A stretch of DNA of 64,000 bases from Sphaerisporangium krabiense (GCF_014200435.1 NZ_JACHBR010000001.1:1550001-1614000), one strand, 5' to 3'; numbered from the stretch's first letter, positions 34,352 to 42,850 are shown. Program-made: numbers and translations. Notes: generated by a model not told the origin, from the letters alone.

Positions 34352-35548
34352 ATGACCGTGTCCACCGTGTCCACCGTGTCCACCGTGTCCACCGTGTCCA
34401 CCGTGTCCACCGTGTCCACCGTGTCCACCGAGGCCCCCGTCAGGCCCCCCGACCGCCCTGACCAGCCGATCCGGCACATCACCGGCCTGGTCGACGTCCG
34501 CGACAAGACCGCCTTCATCCGGACGGGCGGCTACGCCCCCGGCGAGGGCGACGTCCGCCTCTCCCTGCCGGAGGTCCGGCGCCTGGGGCTGCGGCCCGGC
34601 GACCTGGTCACCGGCACCGTCCGCGCCCCGTACACCCGGCTGGCCGGCCTGCTGTCCGTCAACGGCCGCGAGCCGGGATACGACCGGCCGCACTTCGCCG
34701 ACCTGACCCCGGTCCACCCCCACGACCGCCTGGTCCTGGAGAACGGCTCCCCGATCACACGCCTGATCGACCTGGTCGCCCCCGTCGGCAAGGGGCAGCG
34801 CGGCCTGATCGTCGCGCCGCCCAAGGCCGGCAAGACCATCGTCCTGAAGGCCATCGCGGACGCCGTCACGGCCAATCATCCGGACGCCCACCTCATGGCC
34901 GTCCTGGTGGGCGAGCGACCCGAGGAGGTCACCGACTTCCGCGAGTCCGTCCACGGCGAGGTCGTCGCCTCCACCTTCGACCATCCCGCGCGCGAGCACA
35001 CCGCGCTGGCCGAGCTGGCCGTCGAGCGCGCCAAGCGCCTGGTCGAGCAGGGCACGGACGTCGTCCTGCTGCTGGACTCCCTCACCCGCCTCGGCAGGGC
35101 GTACAACGTCACCGCGCCGAACGGCGGCAGGATCCTCACGGGCGGCATCGACGCCCAGGCCGTCTACCTGCCCAAACGCCTCTTCGGCGCCGCCCGCGCG
35201 GTACGCGGGGGCGGGTCACTGACCATCTTCGCGACCGCGCTCACCGAGACCGGCTCGCGCATGGACGACAACTTCTACGAGGAGTTCAAGGGCACCGGGA
35301 ACATGGAGCTGCGGCTCGACCGCGCCCTCGCCGAGCACCGGCTGTACCCGGCCGTCGACGTGGCGGCCTCCGGCACCCGGCGGGAGGAGATCCTCCTCGC
35401 CGGGCAGGAGCGCGAGCTGATGTGGCGGCTGCGCCGCGTGCTGTCCGGCCTCGACCGCGAGCAGGCGCTGCGCGTCCTGCTCGACCGGCTGCGCGAGACG
35501 CGGTCCAACGCCGCCTTCCTCCGCCAGGTGGCCGCCACGGCCCCCTGA
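34352..35548 (+). CDS. rho: Short Rho-type transcription termination factor
   Basis: The 398-residue protein from ATG 34352 has residues 2-25 as TVS repeated eight times. The RNA-binding OB-fold (HITGLVDVRDKTAFIRTGGY, DVRLSLPEVRRLGLRPGD) and the helicase follow: P-loop APPKAGKT (155-162), LVGERPEEVTDFRESV, VVLLLDSLTRLGRAYNVTAP, the Q/R-loop region TGGIDAQAVYLPKRLFGAAR and SLTIFATALTETGSRMDDNF. The RNA-clamping and ATPase residues seem kept. It lacks the helical Rho_N domain and the long basic insertion of typical actinobacterial Rho (600-700 residues). Its neighbours are not those of housekeeping rho, so it is probably a second copy. Confidence 0.85.
   Translation: MTVSTVSTVSTVSTVSTVSTVSTVSTEAPVRPPDRPDQPIRHITGLVDVRDKTAFIRTGGYAPGEGDVRLSLPEVRRLGLRPGDLVTGTVRAPYTRLAGLLSVNGREPGYDRPHFADLTPVHPHDRLVLENGSPITRLIDLVAPVGKGQRGLIVAPPKAGKTIVLKAIADAVTANHPDAHLMAVLVGERPEEVTDFRESVHGEVVASTFDHPAREHTALAELAVERAKRLVEQGTDVVLLLDSLTRLGRAYNVTAPNGGRILTGGIDAQAVYLPKRLFGAARAVRGGGSLTIFATALTETGSRMDDNFYEEFKGTGNMELRLDRALAEHRLYPAVDVAASGTRREEILLAGQERELMWRLRRVLSGLDREQALRVLLDRLRETRSNAAFLRQVAATAP
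34355..34426 (+). repeat. Eight perfect copies of ACCGTGTCC at the start of the rho-like gene
   Basis: The 9-bp unit codes Thr-Val-Ser and begins at codon 2. Copies are identical at nucleotide level, so expansion or contraction is recent; changes keep the frame. A near-identical unit occurs in the GT9 gene at 24751-24795. Confidence 0.95.
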
Positions 35549-35553
35549 GTCCC

Positions 35554-36189
35554 TCAGTTGGCGACGCCGACGGCCTGCTTCAGCGTGGCGGGGTCGTCGA
35601 GCGCGGTGAGCATGGCGTGCGCGGTGTCCGCCCGCGAGATCGTGTAGCCGCGCGGCACGCTGCCGCCGATGACCCGGCGGTAGGCCCCGGTGAGCGGCTT
35701 GTCGGTCAGGCGGGGCGGGCGCACGATCGTCCATTCGGTGGCGCTGCGCCGGACCTCGTCCTCCATCACCGCGAGGTCGGCGTACACGTCGCGCAGGAAC
35801 CTGCGGATCAGCGGCCTGAGCACCGCCCGGTACAGGAGCCCGTCGTCTTCGGGCGTGGGGCCGAGCGGGGCGGCGCTGATGACGACGAGGCGCCGCACGT
35901 CCATGGTCTCCATGGCGCGGATCACCGACCGCAGCGCGATCGCGGCGATGCCCGCGTCCTTCCTGGTCCTCGGCCCGAGCGCCGAGATCACGGCCTCGCG
36001 TCCCGCCAGCGCGGGCCGCAGCGCCTCGGGGGCGGTGACGTCCGCGGTCACCACTTCGAGGGCCGAGTGGCTGATGGGAAGCCGGGCCGGGTCGCGCACG
36101 ACGGCCGCGACCTGGTGCCCGGCGTCCAGCGCCTGCCGGACGACCTCCTTGCCGACCCCTCCGGTCGCTCCTACGACGGTGAGCCTCAT
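35554..36189 (-). CDS. NAD(P)-binding atypical SDR (NmrA/SDR_a5-like)
   Basis: The 211-residue protein has the dinucleotide motif LTVVGATGGVGKEVVRQALD, ADVTAPEALRPALAGREAVI and VVISAAPLGPTPEDDGLLYR. The Tyr-Lys pair is absent, and TEWTIVRPPRLTDKPLTGAY is present, as in flavin-reductase (BLVRB-like) and NmrA-like proteins. These bind NAD(P)H and act as reductases or redox sensors. It is divergent from a TetR gene; a palindrome lies in the gap, so it is the likely target of that regulator. Confidence 0.85.
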   Translation of the reverse strand: MRLTVVGATGGVGKEVVRQALDAGHQVAAVVRDPARLPISHSALEVVTADVTAPEALRPALAGREAVISALGPRTRKDAGIAAIALRSVIRAMETMDVRRLVVISAAPLGPTPEDDGLLYRAVLRPLIRRFLRDVYADLAVMEDEVRRSATEWTIVRPPRLTDKPLTGAYRRVIGGSVPRGYTISRADTAHAMLTALDDPATLKQAVGVAN

Positions 36190-36211
36190 GAGCTACCCCT
36201 CCCATAGGTTG

Positions 36212-36223
36212 GTGAGCACTCAC
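36212..36223. promoter_or_regulatory. TetR operator candidate GTGAGCACTCAC
   Basis: A perfect 12-nt palindrome, extended on one side by a further TCAC (TGAGCACTCACTCACA), lies 23 bp upstream of the NAD(P)-binding gene start and in the shared gap with the TetR gene. A half-site ATGAGCACC follows at about 36236. Confidence 0.6.
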
Positions 36224-36311
36224 TCACATCCTAGAATGAGCACCCCGCGGTGCGCGCACCCGGCCGTCCCGCACGTCAGAATCACCGGGAGAACCCGGAG
36301 AAAGGGGAACG

Positions 36312-36926
36312 ATGCCCCAGCGGCCCACGGCCTCAGGCGCGCGCACGCGCCAGCGCATCCTCGACGCCGCGGAGCAGCTCATGCGCACGGTCGGCATCGC
36401 CCGCGCGACCACCAAAGAGATCGCGCGCGCCGCCGGCATCAGCGAGGCGGCGCTGTACCGGCACTTCTCCGGCAAGGAGGAGATGTTCGTCAAGGTGCTC
36501 GAGGAGCGGCTCCCCGGCCTGAGCACGCTGATCGCGAACCTCGCGCAGGACCCGGGCGAGCGCACGACCGAGGAGTGCCTGGCCGAGATCGCCCGCACGG
36601 CCACCCTGTTCTACGAGGCCAGCACGCCGATCGCCGCGCCGCTGTTCGCCGAGCCCGCGCTGCTGGAACGCCACCGCGAGGGGCTGCGCAAGCTCGGCGC
36701 GGGGCCGCACCGGCCGCTGGACACGCTCGCCGGCTACCTGCGCTCGTTGCGCGAGGCCGGCCGCGTCCGCGCGGACGCCGATCCGGACGCGGCGGCGGCC
36801 CTGCTGCTCGGCGCCTGCTACCAGCGCGCCCAGCTCACCCTGCTCGCCGGCGAGGAGTCCCCGCCGGCCTCGGTCGACGCCTTCGCGACGTCCCTGGCCC
36901 GCACCCTGCTCGACGGCATCCGCTGA
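36312..36926 (+). CDS. TetR-family regulator
   Basis: The 204-residue protein has the N-terminal HTH RTRQRILDAAEQLMRTVGIA, TTKEIARAAGISEAALYRHF and SGKEEMFVKVLEERL. An all-helical ligand-binding domain ends with DAAAALLLGACYQRAQLTLL. It starts at an ATG after GAAAGGGG. It is divergent from the NAD(P)-binding gene over the GTGAGCACTCAC site and probably represses it and itself. The ligand is unknown. Confidence 0.92.
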   Translation: MPQRPTASGARTRQRILDAAEQLMRTVGIARATTKEIARAAGISEAALYRHFSGKEEMFVKVLEERLPGLSTLIANLAQDPGERTTEECLAEIARTATLFYEASTPIAAPLFAEPALLERHREGLRKLGAGPHRPLDTLAGYLRSLREAGRVRADADPDAAAALLLGACYQRAQLTLLAGEESPPASVDAFATSLARTLLDGIR

Positions 36927-37047
36927 CGTCCGCACGCCCGGAGAAGGCCCCGCGAAGGCACCGAGAAAGCCCCGAGAAGGCGCGGAGAGGACGCGGCGCG
37001 GGTACGACACCACCTGGACGCGGCGCCGCCGGGCCGTGGCATTATGT

Positions 37048-37059
37048 TACTCACGAGTA
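37048..37059. promoter_or_regulatory. TACTCACGAGTA palindrome upstream of fadA
   Basis: The 5+2+5 palindrome lies 21 nt ahead of the thiolase start, between TTATGT and the ribosome site GAGGAG. ACTC/GAGT-type palindromes lie upstream of fatty-acid degradation genes in actinobacteria and are bound by TetR-type regulators. A site this close to the start would block transcription. Confidence 0.5.
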
Positions 37060-37079
37060 GCCTATGCGAGGAGCCAGCC

Positions 37080-38279
37080 GTGCCAACGTCACGTGACGTC
37101 GTGTTCGTCGACGGCGTGCGCACGCCCTTCGGCAGGTCGGGCCCGAAGGGCCTGTACGCCGAGACGCGTGCCGATGACCTGGTCGTCCGTGTCATCCGTG
37201 AGCTGATGCGCCGCAACCCGGGCCTGCCGCCCGAACGCGTCGACGAGGTCGCGATCGCGGCCACCACCCAGATCGGCGACCAGGGCCTGACCATCGGACG
37301 GTCCGCCGCCGTGCTGGCCGGGCTGCCGAAGACCGTCCCCGGGTACGCCGTGGACCGCATGTGCGCGGGCGCGATGACCGCCGTCACGAACGTCGCGGGC
37401 GGCGTCGCCTTCGGCGCCTACGACGTCGCCATCGCGGGCGGCGTGGAGCACATGGGCCGCCACCCGATGGGCGAGGGGGTGGACCCGAACCCCCGGTTCC
37501 TGTCGGAGAGCCTGGTCGACGGCTCGGCGCTGATCATGGGCATGACGGCGGAGAACCTGCACGACCGGTACCCCGACATCACCAAGGAGCGCGCCGACGC
37601 CTACGCGGTGGCCTCGCAGGAGAAGGTCGCCAAGGCGTACGCCAACGGCAGGATCCAGCCGGACCTGGTGCCGATGGCGGCCCGCAAGGCCGCCGAGGGC
37701 TGGGGCCTCGCCACCGAGGACGAGCCGCCGAGGCCCGGCACCACCATGGAGGGCCTGGCCGGGCTGAAGACGCCGTTCCGCGCGCACGGCCGCGTCACCG
37801 CGGGCAACGCGGCGGGCCTGAACGACGGCGCGACCGGCTGCGTGATCGCGGCGGCGGACGTCGCGGCCGAGCTGGGCCTGACCGCCAAGATGCGCCTGGT
37901 CTCCTACGCCTTCGCCGGGGTGGACCCGGAGGTCATGGGCGTCGGCCCGATCCCGTCCACCGAGCGCGCGCTGCGCCTGGCGGGCCTCGGCATCGGCGAC
38001 ATCGGCCTGATCGAGATCAACGAGGCGTTCGCCGTGCAGGTGCTGGCCTTCCTCGGGCACTTCGGCATCGCCGACGACGACCCCCGCGTGAACCCCTACG
38101 GCGGCGCGATCGCGTTCGGCCACCCGCTCGCCTCGTCGGGCGTCCGCCTGATGACGCAGCTCGCCCGCCAGTTCGGCGAGCGGCCCGACGTCCGCTACGG
38201 CATCACCACGATGTGCGTCGGCATGGGCATGGGCGGAACGGTCATCTGGGAGAACCCCGCCTGGGAGGGCGCCAAGTGA
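37080..38279 (+). CDS. fadA: Acetyl-CoA acyltransferase (3-ketoacyl-CoA thiolase)
   Basis: The 399-residue protein starts at GTG 37080 with GAGGAG six bases before. Thiolase motifs are complete: nucleophile Cys in AVDRMCAGAMTAVTNVAGG, NGRIQPDLVPMAARKAAEGW and VTAGNAAGLNDGATGCVIAA, His in NEAFAVQVLAF and GGAIAFGHPLASSGVRLM, and the second Cys in TTMCVGMGMGGTVIWE. It catalyses the last, thiolytic step of beta-oxidation, forming the usual FadA/FadB complex. It overlaps fadB by GTGA and is preceded by a palindromic site. Confidence 0.95.
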   Translation: MPTSRDVVFVDGVRTPFGRSGPKGLYAETRADDLVVRVIRELMRRNPGLPPERVDEVAIAATTQIGDQGLTIGRSAAVLAGLPKTVPGYAVDRMCAGAMTAVTNVAGGVAFGAYDVAIAGGVEHMGRHPMGEGVDPNPRFLSESLVDGSALIMGMTAENLHDRYPDITKERADAYAVASQEKVAKAYANGRIQPDLVPMAARKAAEGWGLATEDEPPRPGTTMEGLAGLKTPFRAHGRVTAGNAAGLNDGATGCVIAAADVAAELGLTAKMRLVSYAFAGVDPEVMGVGPIPSTERALRLAGLGIGDIGLIEINEAFAVQVLAFLGHFGIADDDPRVNPYGGAIAFGHPLASSGVRLMTQLARQFGERPDVRYGITTMCVGMGMGGTVIWENPAWEGAK

Positions 38280-40369
38280 GCGACATCACCGAGATCTTCG
38301 ACGACGAGGTCGTGACCCACGCCCTCGTCCGCGACGTGAGCCTTCCCGGCGGCGCGGGGACGATGGCCCTGATCACGCTGGACAACGGCTTCGACCACAC
38401 CAAGCCGAACACCTTCGGGCCGCGCGGCCTCACCGAACTGGACAAGGCGCTGGACGCGATCGCCGCCCGCGACGACCTGACCGCCGTCGGCGTGACCGGC
38501 AAGCCGTTCATCTTCGCGGTCGGCGCCGACCTCAAGGGCGCCGCGCTGGTCCGGGCGCGCGGGCAGGCCGAGGAGCTCGGCAGGCTCGGGCACGAGGTGT
38601 TCCGCAGGCTCGGCGAGCTGGAGGTGCCGTCGTTCGCGTTCGTGAACGGGGCGGCCATGGGCGGCGGCCTGGAGATCGCGTTGCACTGCACCTACCGGAC
38701 GATCTCGTCGGGCGTGCCGGCGGTGGCGCTGCCGGAGTGCTTCCTCGGACTGGTGCCCGGCTGGGGCGGCACGCAACTGCTCCCCCGGCTGATCGGGCCC
38801 GCGTCCGCGCTCAAGCTCATCATCGAGAACCCGCTCTCGCAGAACCGCATGATCAAGGGCCGGGATGCCTTCCGGCTCGGCGTCGCCGACGCGATCTTCG
38901 AGCCCGCCGACTTCCTGGAGGAGTCGCTGCGCTGGGCCGCCCGGGTGCTGACCGGCGAGGCCGCGGTGTCCCGCCCGCCGTTCACCTCCGACGCCGCGGC
39001 CTGGGACTCGGCCGTCGAGGGCGCGCGGGCGCTGGTGGACATGAAGCTGCGCGGCGCCTCGCCCGCGCCGTACCGGGCTCTCGACCTGGTCGCGCTCGCC
39101 CGCACGGCCGGGCGGGACGAGGGGTTCGAGGCGGAGACCCGGGCCCTGGCGGACCTGCTCATGGGCGACGAGCTGCGCGCCGGGCTCTACTCCTTCGACC
39201 TGGTGCAGCGCCGCGCCAAGCGGCCCGCGGGCGCGCCCGACAAGGCGCTCGCCCGCAAGGTGACCAAGGTGGGGGTGGTGGGCGCGGGCCTGATGGCCTC
39301 CCAGCTCGCCCTGCTGTTCGCGCGGCGGCTGGAGGTGCCGGTCGTCCTCACCGACCTGGACCGGGAACGCCTGGACAAGGGCGTCGGCTACGTGCGCGCC
39401 GAGGTGGACAAGCTGCTCGCCAAGGGCCGGGTGAACGGCGACCAGGCCAACCGGCTGAAGGGCCTGGTCTCGGGCTCGCTGACCAAGGACGCCTTCGCCG
39501 ACGCCGACTTCGTGATCGAGGCCGTCTTCGAGGACCTGAAGGTCAAGAAGCAGGTGTTCGCCGAGGTCGAGGCCGTCGTCGGGCCCGAGTGCGTGCTCGC
39601 GACCAACACCTCCTCGCTGTCGGTGAGCGCGATGGCGTCGGGGCTGCGCCACCCCGAGCGGGTGGTCGGCTTCCACTTCTTCAACCCGGTGGCCGTGCTC
39701 CCGCTGCTGGAGATCGTCCGCGGCGAGCGCACCGACGACGCCACGCTGGCCACGGCCTTCGCGACCGGCAAGGCGCTGAAGAAGTCGTGCGTGCTGGTGA
39801 AGGACGCCCCGGCGTTCGTGGTGAACCGCCTGCTGACCCGCTTCATGGGCGAGGTCATCGGCGCGGTGGACGAGGGCACCCCGGTCGAGACGGCCGACCA
39901 CGCCCTGGACGGCCTGGGGCTGCCGATGTCGCCGTTCGCGCTGCTCCAGCTCGTCGGCCCTGCGGTGGCGCTGCACGTCGCCGAGACGCTGCACGAGGCG
40001 TTCCCCGCCCGGTACAAGGTCTCGGAGAACCTGGCGAACCTGGTGAAGGCCGGCAAGCCCGGCGTGTTCGCGCCCGACTTCACGATCGACCCGGAGGCGC
40101 GCCAGATCTTCGAGGGCTCCGGCCTGACCGGGCCGCCCGCCGAGGAGGTGCGGGCGCGCGCGCTGCGGGCGCTGGCCGAGGAGGCGCGCCTGATGCTGGA
40201 CGAGGGCGTCGTGGCCGCCGCCGAGGACCTGGACCTGTGCATGCTCCTCGGCGCGGGCTGGCCGTTCCACACCGGAGGCATCACGCCGTACCTGGACAGG
40301 ACGGGCGTGTCGGCCGAGGTGACCGGACGCCGCTTCCTCCCGCCGGGCGTGGCCTCGGTCCCCGCCTGA
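38276..40369 (+). CDS. fadB: Fatty-acid oxidation multifunctional protein (enoyl-CoA hydratase / 3-hydroxyacyl-CoA dehydrogenase)
   Basis: The 697-residue protein has a crotonase domain (about 1-300), with the oxyanion segment FAVGADLKGAALV and catalytic region NGAAMGGGLEIALHCTYRTI and LPECFLGLVPGWGGTQLLPR. A 3-hydroxyacyl-CoA dehydrogenase follows: KVGVVGAGLMASQLALLFAR (NAD), TNTSSLSVSAMASGLRHPER, FHFFNPVAVLPLLEIV with catalytic His, and VVNRLLTRFMGEV. Two C-terminal helical domains complete it. It performs hydration and oxidation of enoyl-CoA. The NAD motif reads GAGLMA instead of GAGxMG. Operon fadAB. Confidence 0.95.
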   Translation: MSDITEIFDDEVVTHALVRDVSLPGGAGTMALITLDNGFDHTKPNTFGPRGLTELDKALDAIAARDDLTAVGVTGKPFIFAVGADLKGAALVRARGQAEELGRLGHEVFRRLGELEVPSFAFVNGAAMGGGLEIALHCTYRTISSGVPAVALPECFLGLVPGWGGTQLLPRLIGPASALKLIIENPLSQNRMIKGRDAFRLGVADAIFEPADFLEESLRWAARVLTGEAAVSRPPFTSDAAAWDSAVEGARALVDMKLRGASPAPYRALDLVALARTAGRDEGFEAETRALADLLMGDELRAGLYSFDLVQRRAKRPAGAPDKALARKVTKVGVVGAGLMASQLALLFARRLEVPVVLTDLDRERLDKGVGYVRAEVDKLLAKGRVNGDQANRLKGLVSGSLTKDAFADADFVIEAVFEDLKVKKQVFAEVEAVVGPECVLATNTSSLSVSAMASGLRHPERVVGFHFFNPVAVLPLLEIVRGERTDDATLATAFATGKALKKSCVLVKDAPAFVVNRLLTRFMGEVIGAVDEGTPVETADHALDGLGLPMSPFALLQLVGPAVALHVAETLHEAFPARYKVSENLANLVKAGKPGVFAPDFTIDPEARQIFEGSGLTGPPAEEVRARALRALAEEARLMLDEGVVAAAEDLDLCMLLGAGWPFHTGGITPYLDRTGVSAEVTGRRFLPPGVASVPA

Positions 40370-40386
40370 CCGTCCCCGCCCGTTCG

Positions 40387-40419
40387 CGCCGGCCTCTCGG
40401 GGCGTCCCGGGGGCCGGCG
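40387..40419. terminator. Bidirectional hairpin between fadB and the monooxygenase
   Basis: CGCCGGCC (40387-40394) pairs with GGCCGGCG (40412-40419), with inner CGGG/CCCG pairing. It sits exactly between the convergent stops. No U-run follows, as usual in actinomycetes. Confidence 0.6.
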
Positions 40420-41625
40420 TCAGGGGGCGTAGTCCTTGAGCGTGACGCCCTCGGAGGCGCCCCGCATCTTCTTGGCGATGAGGCCCCGCCACGGCAGGTA
40501 CGGGATGCTCCTGATCATGAGGTTGCGCCCCCAGACCTGCGCGGCGGAGGTGGGCATGAGCCCCGAGGACGCCTTCCCGTCGTCGGCCCGCGCCTGGGCC
40601 TTCGCCACGTACCCGCGCATCACGCTCTCGTACGCGGCGAACCCGGCGCGGTGGTCGCCGCCCGCCGCGGCCAGCTCCCCGGCCAGCACGTACGCGCCCA
40701 CCAGGGCCAGGCTGGTGCCGAGGCCGGTGAGCGACGACGGGCTGTAGGCCGCGTCGCCGAGCAGGACGACCCGCCCGGCCGACCAGCGGTCCATGCGGAC
40801 CTGGCTGACGGTGTCGAAGTAGAAGTCGTCGGCCCCCGCCATTGCCTCCAGCAGGCGCGGCGCCTCCCAGCCCACCCCGGCGAACCTCCCGGCGATGATC
40901 GCCTTCTGGGCGTCCACGTCGCGCCGGTCGTAGGCGAGCGGCGGCGAGGTGAACCCGAACAGGGCCTTGGCCTCGCGGGGCCTCGGAGTGGGCCGGACGC
41001 CGACCACCCGGCCTCCGAGCGGCGTGTGGTAGAGGTCCCACAGCCCGTGCTCGACCGGGTAGGGGATCGTGAAGTAGGACGTGTAGCAGCCGAGATGGCG
41101 GCGGAAGCGCGACTCCGCGCCGAAGACCAGCTCGCGGACCCGGGAGTGGACGCCGTCGGCGCCCACGACCAGGTCGAACCGCCGGGCCCTGCCGCGTTCG
41201 AAGGTCACCTTCACGCCGTCGCCGTCCTCGTCGAGCGCGGCGATGGAGTCGTCGAAGACGTATTCGGTGTCGCGGCGGGTGGCGTCGTAGAAGACGCGGG
41301 CCAGGTCGCCGCGCAGGATCTCGATCTCGGCGACCGCGCCCTCGCCGCCGAACAGGCCGGCGGGCATGGCGGCGACCCGCCTGCCTTCGGCGTCGACGAA
41401 GGACATGCCGCGCGTGCCGACGGCGGCGGCCCGCACCTCGGCCATCAGCCCCGCCCGTTCGACCACCTCCTTGGACACCCCGCGCAGGTCGATGTTGTGG
41501 CCGCCGTCCCGGAACGCGGGGGCGCGCTCGACCACGACCGGCTCGAACCCGTGGCGGCGCGACCACAGGGCCAGCGCGGGCCCGGCGATGCTCGCTCCCG
41601 AGATGAGGACGTTCCTGTTCTTCAT
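40420..41625 (-). CDS. FAD-dependent aromatic monooxygenase (PHBH-type)
   Basis: The 401-residue protein starts at ATG 41625 after AAGGAG. The FAD motif NVLISGASIAGPALALWSRR (GxSxxG variant), the second signature VVGADGVHSRVRELVFGAES (DG motif) and VVLLGDAAYSPSSLTGLGTS (GD motif) identify a class A flavin monooxygenase. These use NAD(P)H and oxygen to hydroxylate aromatic compounds, polyketides or drugs such as tetracyclines and rifamycins. It is divergent from a GntR-TetR fusion regulator, which probably senses its substrate. Confidence 0.88.
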   Translation of the reverse strand: MKNRNVLISGASIAGPALALWSRRHGFEPVVVERAPAFRDGGHNIDLRGVSKEVVERAGLMAEVRAAAVGTRGMSFVDAEGRRVAAMPAGLFGGEGAVAEIEILRGDLARVFYDATRRDTEYVFDDSIAALDEDGDGVKVTFERGRARRFDLVVGADGVHSRVRELVFGAESRFRRHLGCYTSYFTIPYPVEHGLWDLYHTPLGGRVVGVRPTPRPREAKALFGFTSPPLAYDRRDVDAQKAIIAGRFAGVGWEAPRLLEAMAGADDFYFDTVSQVRMDRWSAGRVVLLGDAAYSPSSLTGLGTSLALVGAYVLAGELAAAGGDHRAGFAAYESVMRGYVAKAQARADDGKASSGLMPTSAAQVWGRNLMIRSIPYLPWRGLIAKKMRGASEGVTLKDYAP

Positions 41626-41669
41626 GCCGATCTCCTTCGCCGGTGGACGGCCGCGGCCTCCTCCGGCGC

Positions 41670-41707
41670 GTACGCCGTACATCACTTGTCGCGTACACCG
41701 TAAACGC
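41670..41707. promoter_or_regulatory. GTACGCCGTAC palindrome and related copy upstream of the monooxygenase
   Basis: GTACGCCGTAC (41670-41680) is a perfect 11-nt palindrome. GCGTACACCGTAAACGC (41691-41707) repeats the arms imperfectly 22 bp away. Both are 45-85 nt upstream of the monooxygenase start. They resemble the GTATAC-type sites of TetR regulators. Confidence 0.5.
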
Positions 41708-41763
41708 ACCCCTAGCGCACCGCAATGGCCGGGCAGGACATGGCCGCGACGAGCATCTCGCCC

Positions 41764-41773
41764 TAGTGCACTA
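41764..41773. promoter_or_regulatory. TAGTGCACTA palindrome upstream of the GntR-TetR regulator
   Basis: TAGTGCACTA lies about 140 nt before the regulator start, and GCACTAGT recurs at 41853-41860, about 45 nt before the start. GntR regulators bind such short symmetric sites, so autoregulation is likely. Confidence 0.5.
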
Positions 41774-41905
41774 TGCTGCGACACGACCGCCCGCGTGACC
41801 GGCGCCTTCCCTCACGGGACGCCTCGCGGGCGTGTACCACCAACGGATGGCGCACTAGTACGGCCCTCCGCACGAGCACGACCGAGCACGACCGAGGAGG
41901 ACCCT

Positions 41906-42850
41906 GTGGACGGACCCGCCCCGCACCCCGAGCCGCCCTACCTGCGCATCGCCGGGGAGATCAGGCGCCGCATCGCCACGGGCGAGCTGCGCGCGGGCGA
42001 CCCGGTGCCGTCCACCCGGGAGATCACCCGGCGGTGGGGGGTGGCGATGGCCACCGCGACCAAGGCGCTGACCGCGCTGCGCCAGGAAGGGCTGGTGCGC
42101 GCGGTCCCCGGCGTCGGCACGGTGGTCCAGGCCCCGCCACCCCGGGAGGCCGCGCCCGCGCCGCGCACTCCTCCCTCGCGTGCCGGCGACCACGAGCTGA
42201 CCCGGGAGCGCGTCGTGCGGGCCGGCATCGAGATCGCCGACGCCGAGGGGCTGGCCGCGCTGTCCATGCGGCGGGTCGCCGCCGCGCTCGGCGTCGCGGT
42301 CATGTCGCTGTACCGCCACGTCCCGGGCAAGGACGAGCTGGTGACGCTCATGACCGACGCCGTGTACGCCGCGCACCCTCCGGGCCCCGACGCGCCGGAC
42401 TGGCGTCGCGCGCTGGAGGAGACGGCACGGCTCATGTGGGCCGTGTACCGGCGGCACCCCTGGCTGCCCCATGCCGTGTCGATGACCCGTCCGCAGCTCT
42501 CCGTCGGCGGGCTGGCCCACACCGACCGCGTGATCCGCGCGCTCGCCGGCGCCGGGCTCGGGCCGAACGCCCGGCTGCACGCCGCGATCACCGTGATCGG
42601 CTTCGTCCGGGGCGTGGGCGTGAACCTGGAGCCGGAGAACCTGGCGCGGCAGGACACCGGGCTGACCGAGGACGAGTGGATGAACGCGCAGCCGGCCTTC
42701 GCCGAGGTGCTCGCCGCCGGCTCGTTCCCCGGCCTCGCCGCCGTCGTCACCTCGCCTGAGGCCGACCTCGACCTGGACACGCTGTTCGAGTTCGGCCTGG
42801 CCCGGCTGCTGGACGGTCTGGCCGTGCTGATCGACCGCGCGGCGGGCTGA
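41906..42850 (+). CDS. GntR-TetR fusion transcriptional regulator
   Basis: The 314-residue protein from GTG 41906 (GAGGAGG before it) has two DNA-binding domains. The first is a GntR winged helix (residues about 12-78: YLRIAGEIRRRIATGELRAG, PSTREITRRWGVAMATATKA, GLVRAVPGVGTVVQ). After a Pro-rich linker comes a TetR HTH (GIEIADAEGLAALSMRRVAA, ALGVAVMSLYRHVPGKDELV) with the TetR_C ligand domain (QPAFAEVLAAGSFPGLAAVV) typical of tetracycline-repressor-like proteins. It likely controls the divergent monooxygenase in response to an aromatic or antibiotic compound. Confidence 0.88.
   Translation: MDGPAPHPEPPYLRIAGEIRRRIATGELRAGDPVPSTREITRRWGVAMATATKALTALRQEGLVRAVPGVGTVVQAPPPREAAPAPRTPPSRAGDHELTRERVVRAGIEIADAEGLAALSMRRVAAALGVAVMSLYRHVPGKDELVTLMTDAVYAAHPPGPDAPDWRRALEETARLMWAVYRRHPWLPHAVSMTRPQLSVGGLAHTDRVIRALAGAGLGPNARLHAAITVIGFVRGVGVNLEPENLARQDTGLTEDEWMNAQPAFAEVLAAGSFPGLAAVVTSPEADLDLDTLFEFGLARLLDGLAVLIDRAAG

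Noticed and set aside
38195-41725. A very long minus-strand open frame of nearly 1180 codons across fadAB and the monooxygenase
   Set aside because: It is antisense to or out of frame with two strongly supported enzymes and encodes only Arg/Gly/His/Gln-rich sequence. GC-biased third positions explain it.
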